A stretch of 64,000 bases of DNA from Fluoribacter dumoffii NY 23 (GCF_000236165.1 NZ_CM001373.1:3564325-3628324); one strand, 5' to 3'; positions 8,889 to 18,958 are shown, counted from the first letter of the stretch. Translations and numbers: made by a program. The notes: generated from the sequence alone by a model not told the origin.

Positions 8889-10157
8889 TTATATTTTTTT
8901 AAGCTCTTTAGGCCAGGTAAATGACATGGTAGTCCCATGCCCTACTTGCGATTGAACCATCACTTTTCCGCCTTGAGATTCGACAATTTTTTTCACAATA
9001 CTCAAACCTATTCCCGTAGATTCCAATTCATCCCGTGATTTAAGCGTTTGAAAAACGATAAATATTTTATCAAAAAATTCTGGAGGAATTCCGGGTCCAT
9101 CATCTTTTATAGTAAACAGGTAAAAGGAGCCCAATGATTCAGCCTCAATTTTAATTGTACCTTTCTTTCGATGATGATGTTTTATGCTATTGCTAATCAA
9201 ATTGGAAAATACCTGCACTAAGGGAATCTTCGCTGTTTTAAACGTGGGTAGATGTTTAGGATAACAAATTTCAAATCGGCCCTCGGGATTAAGGTTTTCC
9301 ATAACCTCTTGCAAAACTGCTTTTATATCCACAAGTTCAACATTCAAGTCAATACGGCCTGCACGCGAATATTTTAATATCCCATCAATTAAGTTGGACA
9401 AGCGTAATGTCCGTTGCCGTAATAATGCCAAATGCTCTTTTGATTTCTCATCCAACTTGTCGGCATTATCCTCTTCAATCCAGGTAGCCAGTCGTTCGAT
9501 TGCACGCAAAGGAGCTTTTAAATCATGTGAGGTAATGTATGCAAAGTGTTCCAATTCTTCGTTGGTCTTAATCAATTGATCTTCAATACGCTTTGCTTCG
9601 GTAATGTCTTTGGAAATGATGAGGTAACCAACTGGGTTGCCTTTATCGTCCCGTCGCAAGGTTAAGGTAACTGACGCAACAAAACGGGTGCCGTCTTTGC
9701 GAACCCGTTCAAACACTTCCTCCGCTTTTCCATCCTGCAATCCCCTTTGCATAAATTCCTTGGCCGCTCCGGATTTAACATCTTCAGGAAGATGCAAATC
9801 GAGGATATTTTTCTTGTTAATCATTTCAGAGGCATGAAACCCGTAATTACGGAAAGCCCCTTCATTCCATACGATTATTTTTCCGTTTAAATCTGTAGCT
9901 ATAATGGAGTATTCAAGGGAACTTTCAAGTATATTTTGCAGAATGCTTTTTGCATAAAAAGTGTCTTCTGTCTTTAAGGTTTGCACTTCTTGGTCGAGCA
10001 TGTCTTTTTCTTGCATACCCTCTCCTTCCCTTGTTTTTTTAGCCCTCCTCAATTTTTGGCTTAAAGAACCAAGAGTTTTCTTTCCCCTCTTTTTTTTATG
10101 TTCGTGAAATACATTTTTTTTCGAACCAGAAGCATTCTGTGTCCTTTCAAAATTCAT
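8889..10157 (-). CDS. Soluble PAS-domain sensor histidine kinase
   Basis: No membrane segment. From the N-terminus: a lysine-rich low-complexity stretch (about 1-45), a short coiled coil, one PAS domain (about 72-190, ending in the PAC strand GYLIISKDITEAKR), HisKA dimerisation with His211 in TSHDLKAPLR, and HATPase_c with N box NLISNSIKHH, G1 DDGPGIP and G2 STGIGLSIV. It is therefore a catalytically complete cytoplasmic kinase of the phytochrome-like class. Two starts are possible: ATG 10157 with a weak AGGGAA, and ATG 10016 with a strong GGAAGGAGAGGGT just before it, which would omit the basic tail. No output regulator is fused; receivers at 7845, 8436 and 10319 are likely partners. Confidence 0.88.
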   Translation of the reverse strand: MNFERTQNASGSKKNVFHEHKKKRGKKTLGSLSQKLRRAKKTREGEGMQEKDMLDQEVQTLKTEDTFYAKSILQNILESSLEYSIIATDLNGKIIVWNEGAFRNYGFHASEMINKKNILDLHLPEDVKSGAAKEFMQRGLQDGKAEEVFERVRKDGTRFVASVTLTLRRDDKGNPVGYLIISKDITEAKRIEDQLIKTNEELEHFAYITSHDLKAPLRAIERLATWIEEDNADKLDEKSKEHLALLRQRTLRLSNLIDGILKYSRAGRIDLNVELVDIKAVLQEVMENLNPEGRFEICYPKHLPTFKTAKIPLVQVFSNLISNSIKHHHRKKGTIKIEAESLGSFYLFTIKDDGPGIPPEFFDKIFIVFQTLKSRDELESTGIGLSIVKKIVESQGGKVMVQSQVGHGTTMSFTWPKELKKI

Positions 10158-10318
10158 AGTCAATTCCCTAAGAGAAAATTTTAACGATGTTAACTGAAAA
10201 AGGGATCACTATTATTATAGCTCTGTTTCAAGGACTTGCTGGATTCCGGGTGCTTGTTCAGGTAAAAAAGGGCAAAATAGCCGTTTTGATGTAAAAATTT
10301 ACTTTTTTCCGTCAGCGC

Positions 10319-10792
10319 CTAGAGACAATCAAGATGATAACTAACTTGCCTTTTCGCATGAGTTACATGTGAGTAAGCTTGTTGTTTCTCATTGACCGCT
10401 TCGTCAAAATAATAAGCCCAGGTTTTTTTAATGCACTCCGGAGTTACTGTTTTGGCCCAGGTATTGAATCCATTAACCAAGCGGTTATGTTGAGTAAACG
10501 TTTTGGCAAAAGCGCTACGCATAAATTCGGAGTCTGACCAGGCAATTAAGGGAAGATGGGGATATTTTTGCAGAATAACAGCTGCAAGTTGGGGGCCATG
10601 AGTTGATAATTCATTAATTAAATTCAATTCACCATCAATAATAACCAAATCGGGCAGCTGGGTATCTAGGAAAGACAAAGCATCCTGGCTAGTACTTACC
10701 ACCTCTATTGACACTGATGCAATTACTGATTCCAATAGTCGAGACAAGCAAAAAGCGTTAAAAGCACTGTCTTCAATAATTAATACACGCAT
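10319..10792 (-). CDS. Receiver-like protein with unusual C-terminal half
   Basis: The N-terminal half is a receiver: LIIEDSAFNA acidic patch and Asp53 in LVIIDGELN. The C-terminal half departs from the fold: the expected conserved lysine with proline is not seen, and the chain continues through an aromatic helix (NGFNTWAKTVTPECIKKTWAYYF) to a His/Gln-rich end. The ATG at 10792 begins MRVLIIEDS and has GGGAG ten bases upstream; a TTG at 10837 abuts its ribosome site and is unlikely. It lies near the PAS kinase on the same strand, with about 160 bases between. It may be a degenerate or atypical receiver; output unknown. Confidence 0.7.
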   Translation of the reverse strand: MRVLIIEDSAFNAFCLSRLLESVIASVSIEVVSTSQDALSFLDTQLPDLVIIDGELNLINELSTHGPQLAAVILQKYPHLPLIAWSDSEFMRSAFAKTFTQHNRLVNGFNTWAKTVTPECIKKTWAYYFDEAVNEKQQAYSHVTHAKRQVSYHLDCL

Positions 10793-10900
10793 CGCATCCG
10801 GGCTCCCTGTTAGTTCGTAATTTAGTATAAAGATCAAACCTTAAGGAAGAATTAAGAAATAATTTTTAGAAAGATTTATTTTTTATTTTTATAATAGAAA

Positions 10901-11884
10901 ATGAAGCAATTATTTGAGATGAACATGTTTGATATTAAAGCCGAGGTAGTGGATGCGGAGAATAGAATTCGTCACCACATCCGTGAAACTCCCTTAGATT
11001 TCTCGGTTCCATTGAGTAACCTGACGCAGGTGAATCTTTTTTTGAAATGTGAAAATTTACAATATACCGGTTCCTTCAAAGTACGGGGGGCCTTGAATGC
11101 CTTATTGTCTATTAATAACAGACAACAAAAAGGTATTGTAGCCGCATCAACAGGAAATCACGGCGCTGCTATTGCTTATGGATTAAATAAGCTCAATCTT
11201 CCGGGTATTATTTTCCTTCCAGAAAATGCAGCTGCCACTAAAAAAGAAAATATCGGTTATTACACGCAATCTTTAAAACTTTATGGCAGGGATTGTGTGG
11301 AAACTGAACTGCATGCACTCGAGTATGCAAAAGAACAGGGTATGATGTACATATCACCCTATAATCATTTGCAAGTGATTGCCGGTCAAGGGACTATAGG
11401 TCTGGAACTAAAACGTCAGCTGGATTCCATCGATGTGATTTTTGTTCCTGTGGGCGGAGGGGGGTTAATCGGAGGAGTGTCCGGATATATTAAAGCGGTT
11501 TCACCCAAAACCAAAATTGTAGGTTGTTTGCCTGAACACTCCCCTGTTATGTCAGAATCAGTGAAAGCAGGAAAAATAATTTCGCTGGAAACCTTGCCGA
11601 CGCTTTCTGATGCAACTGCTGGAGGTTTAGAGCCAAACTCAATGACTTTTGACCTCTGTCGTGATTATGTGGATGAGTTCATTTTAGTTTCGGAAAACGA
11701 AATTAAAGCGGCCTTGCTGACCGTGTTGAACATGCACCACTTATTAGTCGAGGGAGCTGCTGCCGTAGCTCTGGCGGCCTTTTTAAAATGTGCGCCCCTC
11801 TATCAGAATAAAAATGCGGTTGTTCTTTTAAGCGGTGCCAATATAAGTCTGGAAACCTTAAAAAAGGTGTTGACCAATTATTGA
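10901..11884 (+). CDS. Threonine/serine dehydratase-like PLP enzyme
   Basis: Fold-type II pyridoxal phosphate enzyme of 327 residues. Lys in GSFKVRGA forms the Schiff base, STGNHGAA binds the substrate carboxylate, the tetraglycine loop PVGGGGLIGG holds the cofactor phosphate, and the late serine is in LLSGAN. These are the marks of catabolic threonine dehydratase, serine racemase and ectoine-utilisation EutB-like enzymes; no ACT regulatory domain follows, so it is not the biosynthetic IlvA type. No clear ribosome site precedes the ATG at 10901; ATGs at 10919 and 10925 are alternatives. Serine racemase or dehydratase activity cannot be told apart here. Confidence 0.85.
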   Translation: MKQLFEMNMFDIKAEVVDAENRIRHHIRETPLDFSVPLSNLTQVNLFLKCENLQYTGSFKVRGALNALLSINNRQQKGIVAASTGNHGAAIAYGLNKLNLPGIIFLPENAAATKKENIGYYTQSLKLYGRDCVETELHALEYAKEQGMMYISPYNHLQVIAGQGTIGLELKRQLDSIDVIFVPVGGGGLIGGVSGYIKAVSPKTKIVGCLPEHSPVMSESVKAGKIISLETLPTLSDATAGGLEPNSMTFDLCRDYVDEFILVSENEIKAALLTVLNMHHLLVEGAAAVALAAFLKCAPLYQNKNAVVLLSGANISLETLKKVLTNY

Positions 11885-11910
11885 ATTGGGAAGATGGTGA
11901 GGTGGGCAGC

Positions 11911-12102
11911 TTAACGCGCTCCACCACCCACACCGCCAATACCCCCATGGCCACTTCCTCCTTCCCCGGAACCTTCTCCACCAAAACCTTTCTCATTAGT
12001 TGAGGAAAAGGGTTTATTCACCGTGCAGGAGCTAATAAATAAAGCCGCCCCAAACAAACACAGCACCAAAATAACTTTTTTAAATGGGTTCATTAGTGAC
12101 AT
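11911..12102 (-). CDS. Small glycine-rich lipoprotein
   Basis: A 63-residue lipoprotein. AAAAAGGA precedes the ATG by seven bases. The signal peptide ends in the lipobox FISSC, giving lipidation at Cys26. The mature 38 residues are almost only Gly, Ser, Glu and Arg (GGEGSGEGGSGHGG and on), so it is likely disordered. Residue +2 is Thr rather than Asp, predicting outer-membrane sorting. It converges on the dehydratase gene, 26 bases apart. Function unknown. Confidence 0.7.
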   Translation of the reverse strand: MSLMNPFKKVILVLCLFGAALFISSCTVNKPFSSTNEKGFGGEGSGEGGSGHGGIGGVGGGAR

Positions 12103-12235
12103 GAGTTATTCCTTTTTGGTTCACTCCGTAATGTATGGCGTCTGCTTAAGACCTCTTTGATGGTTAGACAATAAAGACTTTCTTTTAAAATATAATACAG
12201 GTTGGCAGAAAATTCCTAATGGGGGCCTTCCCTTA

Positions 12236-13117
12236 TTAAAAATAAGAATCAGCAACAAGCTCATCAATTACCTTTCTTGCCTTTTCGATTTCCAATGGGT
12301 TGGTACCGGATAATCGGGCCCATACAATTAAGGCCTTCCACAATGCCCATCCGCGGGCACGTGCCCAGGTGGCTTTATCAAGCTGCAAGGTATTTCTAAA
12401 AGTTTCGCGGCTCTCTGCTTTAAAAAAGGTCCAGGCAATCACCAAATCACAAGCCGGATCACCTATGGCCAATTGCCCAAAATCAATAACTGCACCCAGA
12501 CGCCCCCCCTTTACCAATAAATTGCCGGGGGCAATATCTCCATGGACCCAAACTGGCTCAGATTGCCAGACTTCTTTAAGTGCTTCAGTCCATATCGAAG
12601 AAATAATTTTTACATCTATTTGCTGATGCAAAATAGTAATTGCTGCGCGCGTCTCTGCATCATAGGTCTTTAGTGGTCCTCCGCGAAAGAAACTGTGCTC
12701 GCCAGCTAAGGGCCCACCCTTGGTTTTAACATTCTGTAATTGCAGCAAAAATTGGCCTAAGTCGGCGGCAAATTGATTCATATCGCTAATACGTTCAATT
12801 GATGCAGTGTCACCTTCTATCCACTGATAAATGGACCACGGCCAAGGATAATCTTTGCTTGGTTTACCTTGTGCTAAAGGTCTGGGAATTGGCCAAATAA
12901 GATGAGGGGCAAGGTAGGGCAACCAATACTGTTCCTTTTCTACTTGAAGCGCATAGGATGCGTCGCTGGGAAGGCGGACCGTCATGTCGGCGCCTAAGTG
13001 GAAAGTCCTATTGTCCCAACCACTAAACTCCACCGGTTTAATGGCTAAATCTGACCATTGGGGAAATTGTGAGTTAATCAGTTTGCGTACAAGTGAAACA
13101 TCGATAGGTAAAGTCAT
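12236..13117 (-). CDS. Aminoglycoside phosphotransferase-family kinase
   Basis: A 293-residue APH/choline-kinase-fold protein: N-lobe with SGWDNRTF and VRLPSD, hinge IYQWIEG, catalytic loop WVHGDIAPGN (Asp base, Asn metal) and VIDFGQLAIGDPACDL (DFG-type metal Asp). All catalytic residues are present. The family covers antibiotic kinases as well as metabolic small-molecule kinases; the close form seen here (WDNRTF, SIYQWIEG) is common as a chromosomal gene in environmental bacteria and is often annotated as resistance without proof. It is monocistronic on the minus strand. Confidence 0.85.
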   Translation of the reverse strand: MTLPIDVSLVRKLINSQFPQWSDLAIKPVEFSGWDNRTFHLGADMTVRLPSDASYALQVEKEQYWLPYLAPHLIWPIPRPLAQGKPSKDYPWPWSIYQWIEGDTASIERISDMNQFAADLGQFLLQLQNVKTKGGPLAGEHSFFRGGPLKTYDAETRAAITILHQQIDVKIISSIWTEALKEVWQSEPVWVHGDIAPGNLLVKGGRLGAVIDFGQLAIGDPACDLVIAWTFFKAESRETFRNTLQLDKATWARARGWALWKALIVWARLSGTNPLEIEKARKVIDELVADSYF

Positions 13118-13188
13118 AATTGATTCCGCAAAACAGGCGTTGCTCCCAAAGGGTACCCAACACTTATCCGATTTTTTTGAGGAAAAGC

Positions 13189-14571
13189 CTATACCTCAAC
13201 ATCATGCGCTAACAAGCGTCGGTTCGCCCGAAAATACGTTGCAGGTGAATATTCCAATAAATCAGAGAGTTTTTCCATGTAAATACAAGCAAAACGATCC
13301 ACTTGATAGGCAAAATAACTTTCCTCTGCGCCCGCCCGAAAAATTCGCTCCCATTTTGGATTAAAATAGTTTTTTTGTTCTTTCAGCAATTTGGTTAGCT
13401 GCGCATCAATCCTGCTGATTTGTGCTTGCAGTTCCTGAATTTCCTGACTGTGTTGTTTGGACCCCTCATCAATCATTTTGGTGTATAAATTGACGTATTG
13501 TTGTTCCAAATCTTTTTTTATATCCATTGCTTCGCTGATTTCTTTCTCTATAGGCATGGCCCGTGCCTGGGCGGCAATTTCCTCCCCAAGCTCTTCAACG
13601 ACCAAGGCAGTTCGCCAGTTGCAATCTTTCTTCAAGCGCAGGATATCGCCATAGATATGATCCCCAATATAAAGAATTTCATCCCCCCGAACATGCAAAT
13701 CTTCGGTAAATTTCTTTGCATTACCTCCTTGATATACTCCGGGAACTATGGGACCAATTATATTGGTCATGGTGCCATTTACCGGATTAACTGCTAAAAA
13801 ACGCAAGTTATCATAAAAAAAGCGAGGCTTATTCGCTAAAGTAATGACAAATTCAAATAAATTAATCCAGCTTTCACCTTTCTTTAAAAAGGGGTTAATC
13901 GCATATTCCAATAAAAGCTTTGTATAGGAATAATCGGAATTAGTCAGTATAAATATTTTTTTACCATGATGAATAAAATGCTTCAAACCTTCGACTAATG
14001 CGCGTTCCTTGATCACATAGGTAGGTAAATTTTTACTGATAATAGTTTTTAAGCTGCCGTCCGAGTGTACCTTATCTACACAAAATTGGACGTCTTGGGC
14101 GATGTTTTGATAACCGGGGATTTCATCCGCATACTCCGTATCTTTCAATTCGACTAACTGCCCATATAGAACACAAAATGCAATCGAAAAAGCAGTGTCG
14201 ATGGCCATATAGTTGGGATCACCCAAATCAACATAAATGCTGCGGTAAATTTTCTGCTGCTCTGCAAAATCAATGGGTTTGGTGCCATGATAACTTTGCC
14301 GAATGGCCCCGTAGCGGCTCAGTTTTAAGATGTTGCCGTTCTTACTGTCGATGACTAAACCCCGAATTGCATCGTGATAATTAAAATTTAATTTCTTAAT
14401 CGCTTCGGGATAATGTTTCACCTCTACCAATTGTTCTTTAACCAGCTGATAAACCAAAGATTCAAAGTTTTCAGAATTGTAACGAATCAAGGTGTGATCC
14501 ATATCCAGACCAATTAGCTTAATCTTTTTCATATTTAAAATTCGGTTTACATAAACTTTGTGTTCATTCAT
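13189..14571 (-). CDS. HAD-family cytosolic IMP/GMP-specific 5'-nucleotidase
   Basis: A haloacid-dehalogenase phosphatase related to eukaryotic cN-II, hydrolysing purine 5'-monophosphates. HAD motif I is LIGLDMDHTLIRY (nucleophile and acid Asp), motif II is FILTNSDYS, the lysine motif lies near LANKPRFFYD, and motif IV is ILYIGDHIYGDIL. A helical region (residues about 350-420) and a conserved YFAYQVDRFACIYMEKL end follow. The sequence closely recalls the L. pneumophila protein of solved structure (lpg0095), which starts with the equivalent of MNEHKVYVNRI; this fixes the start at 14571 rather than the upstream 14649. Its length of 460 matches that protein. Confidence 0.88.
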   Translation of the reverse strand: MNEHKVYVNRILNMKKIKLIGLDMDHTLIRYNSENFESLVYQLVKEQLVEVKHYPEAIKKLNFNYHDAIRGLVIDSKNGNILKLSRYGAIRQSYHGTKPIDFAEQQKIYRSIYVDLGDPNYMAIDTAFSIAFCVLYGQLVELKDTEYADEIPGYQNIAQDVQFCVDKVHSDGSLKTIISKNLPTYVIKERALVEGLKHFIHHGKKIFILTNSDYSYTKLLLEYAINPFLKKGESWINLFEFVITLANKPRFFYDNLRFLAVNPVNGTMTNIIGPIVPGVYQGGNAKKFTEDLHVRGDEILYIGDHIYGDILRLKKDCNWRTALVVEELGEEIAAQARAMPIEKEISEAMDIKKDLEQQYVNLYTKMIDEGSKQHSQEIQELQAQISRIDAQLTKLLKEQKNYFNPKWERIFRAGAEESYFAYQVDRFACIYMEKLSDLLEYSPATYFRANRRLLAHDVEV

Positions 14572-14674
14572 CAGATTAAACCTGTTTGTTAAAAAGTAGT
14601 CTGGTTGAGTTCGCATAACCCCGAAGCACAAGCCGTTTGTTTTGCGCACTCGTTACTTGGGGATGCTGATTCCT

Positions 14675-15325
14675 CTATTTCACGCGCTTCACACCATCTG
14701 AAGATGCAAGCAAGATAACATCCGCTGCCCGATGTGCAAATATACCATTTTCCACCACCCCGGTGATCCGGTTAATCCGGTCTTCCATTTCCAAAGGGTC
14801 GTTGATAGTTAAATTAAAAACATCCAGGATTATATTACCGTTATCGGTAACAAAACCCTCTCGGTACTCCGGATCACCTCCCAATTGCACCAATTGGCGG
14901 GCGACCATGCTTCTTGCCATGGGAATAACCTCTACTGCCACAGGAAATTGTCCTAAACGGGTTACCAGTTTTGACTCGTCCACAATGCAGATAAATTGTT
15001 CTGCCATTTGGGCTACAATTTTTTCGCGCGTATGGGCACCACCACCGCCTTTAATCATTTCGCCATGTTCTGTTACCTCATCTGCGCCATCAATATAAAC
15101 TGGAAGATCCACTACTGAGTTCAAATCAATCACCGGGATACCCTCTTTTCGAAGCAAGGCTTCCGTTGCTTTGGAGCTTGATACACAGGCATCTATTTTA
15201 TGTTTTATAGCAGCCAATTCTTTGATAAAGAAATTAACTGTAGATCCGGTACCTACACCTACCACCGTGTCATCTTCGATATATTGCAATGCGGCTTTCG
15301 CCGCTTTCATTTTTAATTCACTCAT
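14675..15325 (-). CDS. rpiA: Ribose-5-phosphate isomerase A
   Basis: Interconverts ribose 5-phosphate and ribulose 5-phosphate in the pentose phosphate pathway. Signature segments are [13 protein letters not shown] (phosphate binding), DGADEV (catalytic Asp pair), [14 protein letters not shown] (catalytic Glu/Lys region) and the IVDESK strand. Its 216 residues match E. coli RpiA (219). Its start overlaps the rlmB stop by eight bases, so rnr, rlmB and rpiA are read as one leftward unit. No oddities. Confidence 0.95.
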   Translation of the reverse strand: MSELKMKAAKAALQYIEDDTVVGVGTGSTVNFFIKELAAIKHKIDACVSSSKATEALLRKEGIPVIDLNSVVDLPVYIDGADEVTEHGEMIKGGGGAHTREKIVAQMAEQFICIVDESKLVTRLGQFPVAVEVIPMARSMVARQLVQLGGDPEYREGFVTDNGNIILDVFNLTINDPLEMEDRINRITGVVENGIFAHRAADVILLASSDGVKRVK

Positions 15326-16073
15326 TAAGTGCCGCTCCCCTTCTTTGCCTTACAATTTCATATAAAGACACCCCAGTAGCTACAGAGACGTTTAAACTGG
15401 AGACACTGCCTGCCATCGGCAAAGAAAATAAACCGTCACAATTTTCGCGGGTCAAGCGTCTTAATCCTTCTCCTTCAGCCCCCATCACGATTGCTACATT
15501 TCCAGTGCAGTCTGTTTGGTACAGGGAATGGCTTGCCTCACCGGCTGCCCCATAAATCCACACCCCATGTTCCTTCAAGAGCTTCATGCTGCGCGCCAAA
15601 TTGGTCACCCGCACTAGAGGAATCGCCTCTGCCGCACCGCAAGCGACTTTACTGACTACAGGAGTGATGCTTGCACTTTTGTCTTTGGGAATCACTACAA
15701 AATCAACCCCGGTTGCATCTGCAGTGCGTAAACACGCGCCCAGATTATGCGGGTCTGTGACTCCATCGAGGATAAGAATCAAAACCGGTTGTTTACTCGA
15801 TTCCAATAAGGCAAGCAAATGGGATTCATTATATTCAGGTAAAGAAGAGGCTGCGGCAACAACTCCCTGGTGAGTAAAATCTGCAAAACGCTGATTCAGC
15901 TTTTGCATACTCAATTGTTCAATACTAACGCCGGCTTTGCGGGCTTTATCGATAATATCCTGCAGCCGCTTGTCCGTACGGTCTTCACTGATGTAGAGTT
16001 TCTTAGTGACTCGATGTGGATTGATTAACAAAGCAGAAACCGCATGCACCCCATAAACATACTGCTCACTCAT
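15318..16073 (-). CDS. rlmB: 23S rRNA 2'-O-methyltransferase RlmB
   Basis: SPOUT methyltransferase that modifies G2251 of 23S rRNA. The N-terminal L30e-like RNA-binding domain ([11 protein letters not shown] to about residue 75) is followed by the trefoil-knot domain with the three TrmH motifs: [29 protein letters not shown] and [16 protein letters not shown]. Its 251 residues match the family (E. coli 243). Its start overlaps the rnr stop by eight bases, the same neighbour as in E. coli (rnr-rlmB). Confidence 0.95.
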   Translation of the reverse strand: MSEQYVYGVHAVSALLINPHRVTKKLYISEDRTDKRLQDIIDKARKAGVSIEQLSMQKLNQRFADFTHQGVVAAASSLPEYNESHLLALLESSKQPVLILILDGVTDPHNLGACLRTADATGVDFVVIPKDKSASITPVVSKVACGAAEAIPLVRVTNLARSMKLLKEHGVWIYGAAGEASHSLYQTDCTGNVAIVMGAEGEGLRRLTRENCDGLFSLPMAGSVSSLNVSVATGVSLYEIVRQRRGAALNE

Positions 16074-18246
16074 GACTTACTGTTTCCTCTATGGGCTCAA
16101 AATCAATTTTACGTTCATCCAAATCAACACGAGCGACTAGGACCGTCATTTTATCTCCCAAACGATATACATGGCCCCCACGTGTTCCAATGAGCCGATG
16201 TTTCACTGAGTCAAAAGTGTAATAATCATTTTTTAAAGACGTCACATGCACCAAACCTTCAACATAAATTTCATCAAGTTCCACGAAAATCCCAAATCCA
16301 GTCACTGCAGAAATTCGGCCTTTGAATACTTGTCCTAATTTATCCTGCATGTACTCGCATTTTAGCCAGGTTACCACTTCCCGTGTCGCTTCATCGGCCC
16401 GCCGCTCGGTCATCGAGGCGTGTTTACCCAGGCGATTCATATCGTCATGCGTATAAGCGAATTCCGCAATTGGGTTATTATCGAGTAAATGGCCAATCGC
16501 CCGATGAATTAATAAATCAGGATAACGCCGGATGGGTGATGTGAAATGAGTATAGGCAGAATAAGCCAAGCCAAAATGCCCTTCATTGGCCTCCACATAT
16601 TGCGCTTGTTTCAAAGAGCGCAGCATCACCGTTTCAATAAGGTGTTTATCCGGTCGGCCTTCGATTGCATTCATTGTACGTTGAAAATCTTTGGGCCCCG
16701 GTTTTTTTCCGCCGCTCAATTGCAAGCCCAACTCACCTAAAAACTGTCTTAATGCCGTAATTTTATCTTCTTCAGGCGCAGCATGCACCCGGTATAATGT
16801 AGGGATTTTGGCCTTTTCTAAAAATCGGGCCGTGGAAACGTTCGCAGCCAACATGCATTCTTCTATTAGTTTATGCGCATCATTGCGGATCACTGGAACT
16901 ATACATTGAATTTTTTTATTTTCATCAAACTCAATGCGGGTTTCAGTAGTCTCAAAATCCATAGCCCCCCTAAGCTTACGCGTAACCAGCAAAACCTGGT
17001 ACAAATCATGAAGAGCTTGTAAAGTAGGCCATAAAGAAGTGTGTTGTTCATCAGTACTCCCCTGCTCAAGCCAGGAACCTACCTGGGTATAGGTCAAGCG
17101 CGCATGTGAATGGATGACTGCACGATAAAAACGGGAACGGGAAATCTTTCCTTCATTACTGATTGCCATTTCAGCAACCATACAGAGTCTGTCGACATGC
17201 GGGTTTAATGAACATAAACCATTGGATAACGCTTCCGGTAACATGGGAATTACTTTACCAGGAAAATACACTGAATTACCTCGACGCGCTGCTTCTTTAT
17301 CGAGTGCAGAATCTTGCATTACATAATTACTGACATCAGCAATTGCAACATATAATTGAAAGCCGCCTTTTGGTTTCTTGTAACAATAAACTGCATCATC
17401 AAAATCTTTCGCATCTTCGCCATCAATGGTCACGAAGGGCAGCCCCCGCAGATCGGTGCGTCCTCTAATTTGTTCCTCCGTAACATGCTGCGGAATTTTT
17501 GCAACGTCAATGCTCACATCTTCTGGCCATTCAAAGGGGATTCCATGGGCATAAAGTGCAACTTGAATTTCCATGCCTGGCGCCATATGCTCGCCCAAAA
17601 CATGAATGACTTTCCCTATGGCTTGAGTCCGCTTGCTGGGGTAGGTTATCAATTCAACCAAAACAATTTGACCATTTTTAGCACCATTCACCATTTCTTG
17701 AGGAATAGAAATATCCTGGGTGAGATGTTTACTGTCTGGCAAAACAAAATTGACCCCATGATCGGTGAAAAACCGTCCCACAACTGTCGCATTGGCATGC
17801 TCAATCACTTCGTGGATTTTCGCCTCCGGCCTTCCGCGGCGATCCACGCCAACCTGATAGGCCAGCACCACATCTCCATGCATCACTGCCCGCATTTCTT
17901 TCGCAGACAAAAACATATCTTCGGAACCGTCATCAGGAATAAAAAAACCATAACCGTCTGGATGTCCTTGCACAGTACCGCGCGACAGGTTAATTCGTTG
18001 CATTAAACAAAAACGGCCGCGCCGGTCTTGCATAATTTGTCCATCGCGCAACATAGCCTTAAGTCGAAATCCCATGGATTCCTGCTTGCGTTCATTGCTG
18101 ATATGCAATTTATCGAATAATTGATTGCGCGACATCGGCTTACCGTATTCATTAAGAATTTCCATAATGAATTCGCGGCTAGGGACAGGATCAGTATATT
18201 TTTCACTTTCTCGTTTATAAAAGGGGTCTTTTGATTTCTTGCTCAC
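16066..18246 (-). CDS. rnr: Ribonuclease R
   Basis: Processive 3'-5' exoribonuclease of the RNB family that can degrade structured RNA. Order of domains: N-terminal helix-turn-helix (SREFIMEILNEYGKPMSRN), cold-shock OB folds (about 70-230), the RNB catalytic core with the acidic cluster TIDGEDAKDFDDAVY (about 268-283), and a C-terminal S1 domain (FKGRISAVTGFGIFVEL). It ends soon after S1, lacking the long lysine-rich tail of E. coli RNase R (726 against 813 residues). First gene of the rnr-rlmB-rpiA set. Confidence 0.95.
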   Translation of the reverse strand: MSKKSKDPFYKRESEKYTDPVPSREFIMEILNEYGKPMSRNQLFDKLHISNERKQESMGFRLKAMLRDGQIMQDRRGRFCLMQRINLSRGTVQGHPDGYGFFIPDDGSEDMFLSAKEMRAVMHGDVVLAYQVGVDRRGRPEAKIHEVIEHANATVVGRFFTDHGVNFVLPDSKHLTQDISIPQEMVNGAKNGQIVLVELITYPSKRTQAIGKVIHVLGEHMAPGMEIQVALYAHGIPFEWPEDVSIDVAKIPQHVTEEQIRGRTDLRGLPFVTIDGEDAKDFDDAVYCYKKPKGGFQLYVAIADVSNYVMQDSALDKEAARRGNSVYFPGKVIPMLPEALSNGLCSLNPHVDRLCMVAEMAISNEGKISRSRFYRAVIHSHARLTYTQVGSWLEQGSTDEQHTSLWPTLQALHDLYQVLLVTRKLRGAMDFETTETRIEFDENKKIQCIVPVIRNDAHKLIEECMLAANVSTARFLEKAKIPTLYRVHAAPEEDKITALRQFLGELGLQLSGGKKPGPKDFQRTMNAIEGRPDKHLIETVMLRSLKQAQYVEANEGHFGLAYSAYTHFTSPIRRYPDLLIHRAIGHLLDNNPIAEFAYTHDDMNRLGKHASMTERRADEATREVVTWLKCEYMQDKLGQVFKGRISAVTGFGIFVELDEIYVEGLVHVTSLKNDYYTFDSVKHRLIGTRGGHVYRLGDKMTVLVARVDLDERKIDFEPIEETVSHE

Positions 18247-18352
18247 GTATATCCTGTTTGTATTTTGTTGTCATTGTATGAATTTATCCTTTATCAAGTC
18301 ATTTTCTACCACTTATCCATGAAAGTAGCAAGATAAGCGGTATTTAGCATAC

Positions 18353-18826
18353 TTATTGCTTCGATACAGGAATTACAAATCCACGCGCGCCCACTGCCGC
18401 AGTCAATGCCGATAAGGACATATCTTCTGCTGCCCAAAAAGTACTGCTTTTGTCCTTGGCAGGAATTTTCACCCCTTTCCATTTACATACTGCAATAAGC
18501 CCCTCACAAGGTACTTGTTGTTCATGACCGGGTTTGGATTCAATGCAATTTAAAGCAAAAGGACCTTTATTTAAGGACAATGCAGACCAGTTCCCCGCTT
18601 GTAATCGAGTTGTCCAGCCCGCACTGGCGCTTGGATTGGTGACTGGGTGGGTAATCCATAAATCAGTAGAGGCGAGATTATGGATAAATATCAGGCTGCT
18701 TTTTTTAGCTTTCAGGGTCACTGATTCCCCTTGAACTGCAATGGCCTGGCATCCAGCAGGCAAAGTTGATTCAGCGGCCACACCAAAGGCCCAGAGTGAA
18801 CAACACAAAAAAATCAAACTTCTCAT
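18353..18826 (-). CDS. Secreted EnhB-like protein
   Basis: A 157-residue exported protein with a Sec signal (RSLIFLCCSLWAFGVAAES, cleavage near AAES). The mature part has four cysteines (two disulfides likely) and reads GCQAIAVQGESVTL, FIHNLASTDLWITHP and LQAGNWSAL. From memory this pattern matches Legionella enhanced-entry protein EnhB, a periplasmic or secreted protein of unknown biochemical role, usually annotated beside enhA and enhC. Those partners are not next to it here (yaiI is upstream, rnr downstream), so it may be a paralogue. The family call rests on recall and needs alignment. Confidence 0.5.
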   Translation of the reverse strand: MRSLIFLCCSLWAFGVAAESTLPAGCQAIAVQGESVTLKAKKSSLIFIHNLASTDLWITHPVTNPSASAGWTTRLQAGNWSALSLNKGPFALNCIESKPGHEQQVPCEGLIAVCKWKGVKIPAKDKSSTFWAAEDMSLSALTAAVGARGFVIPVSKQ

Positions 18827-18958
18827 GACCTTCCCCCAAAATAGAAAATAATTGTTCTCTAACGTAAGCAGTTCAAAATAAAATTATATAATTAGCTATG
18901 TTGCTTGTCAGCCTTACTTGCTAAAATCAGCATGAACTTCTCATGAGCCATTATCAAT

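Noticed and set aside
12236-13117. Antibiotic-resistance gene, because the product looks like an aminoglycoside phosphotransferase
   Set aside because: Only the general kinase fold can be read; there is no mobile context or resistance neighbour, so I list it as a family kinase.
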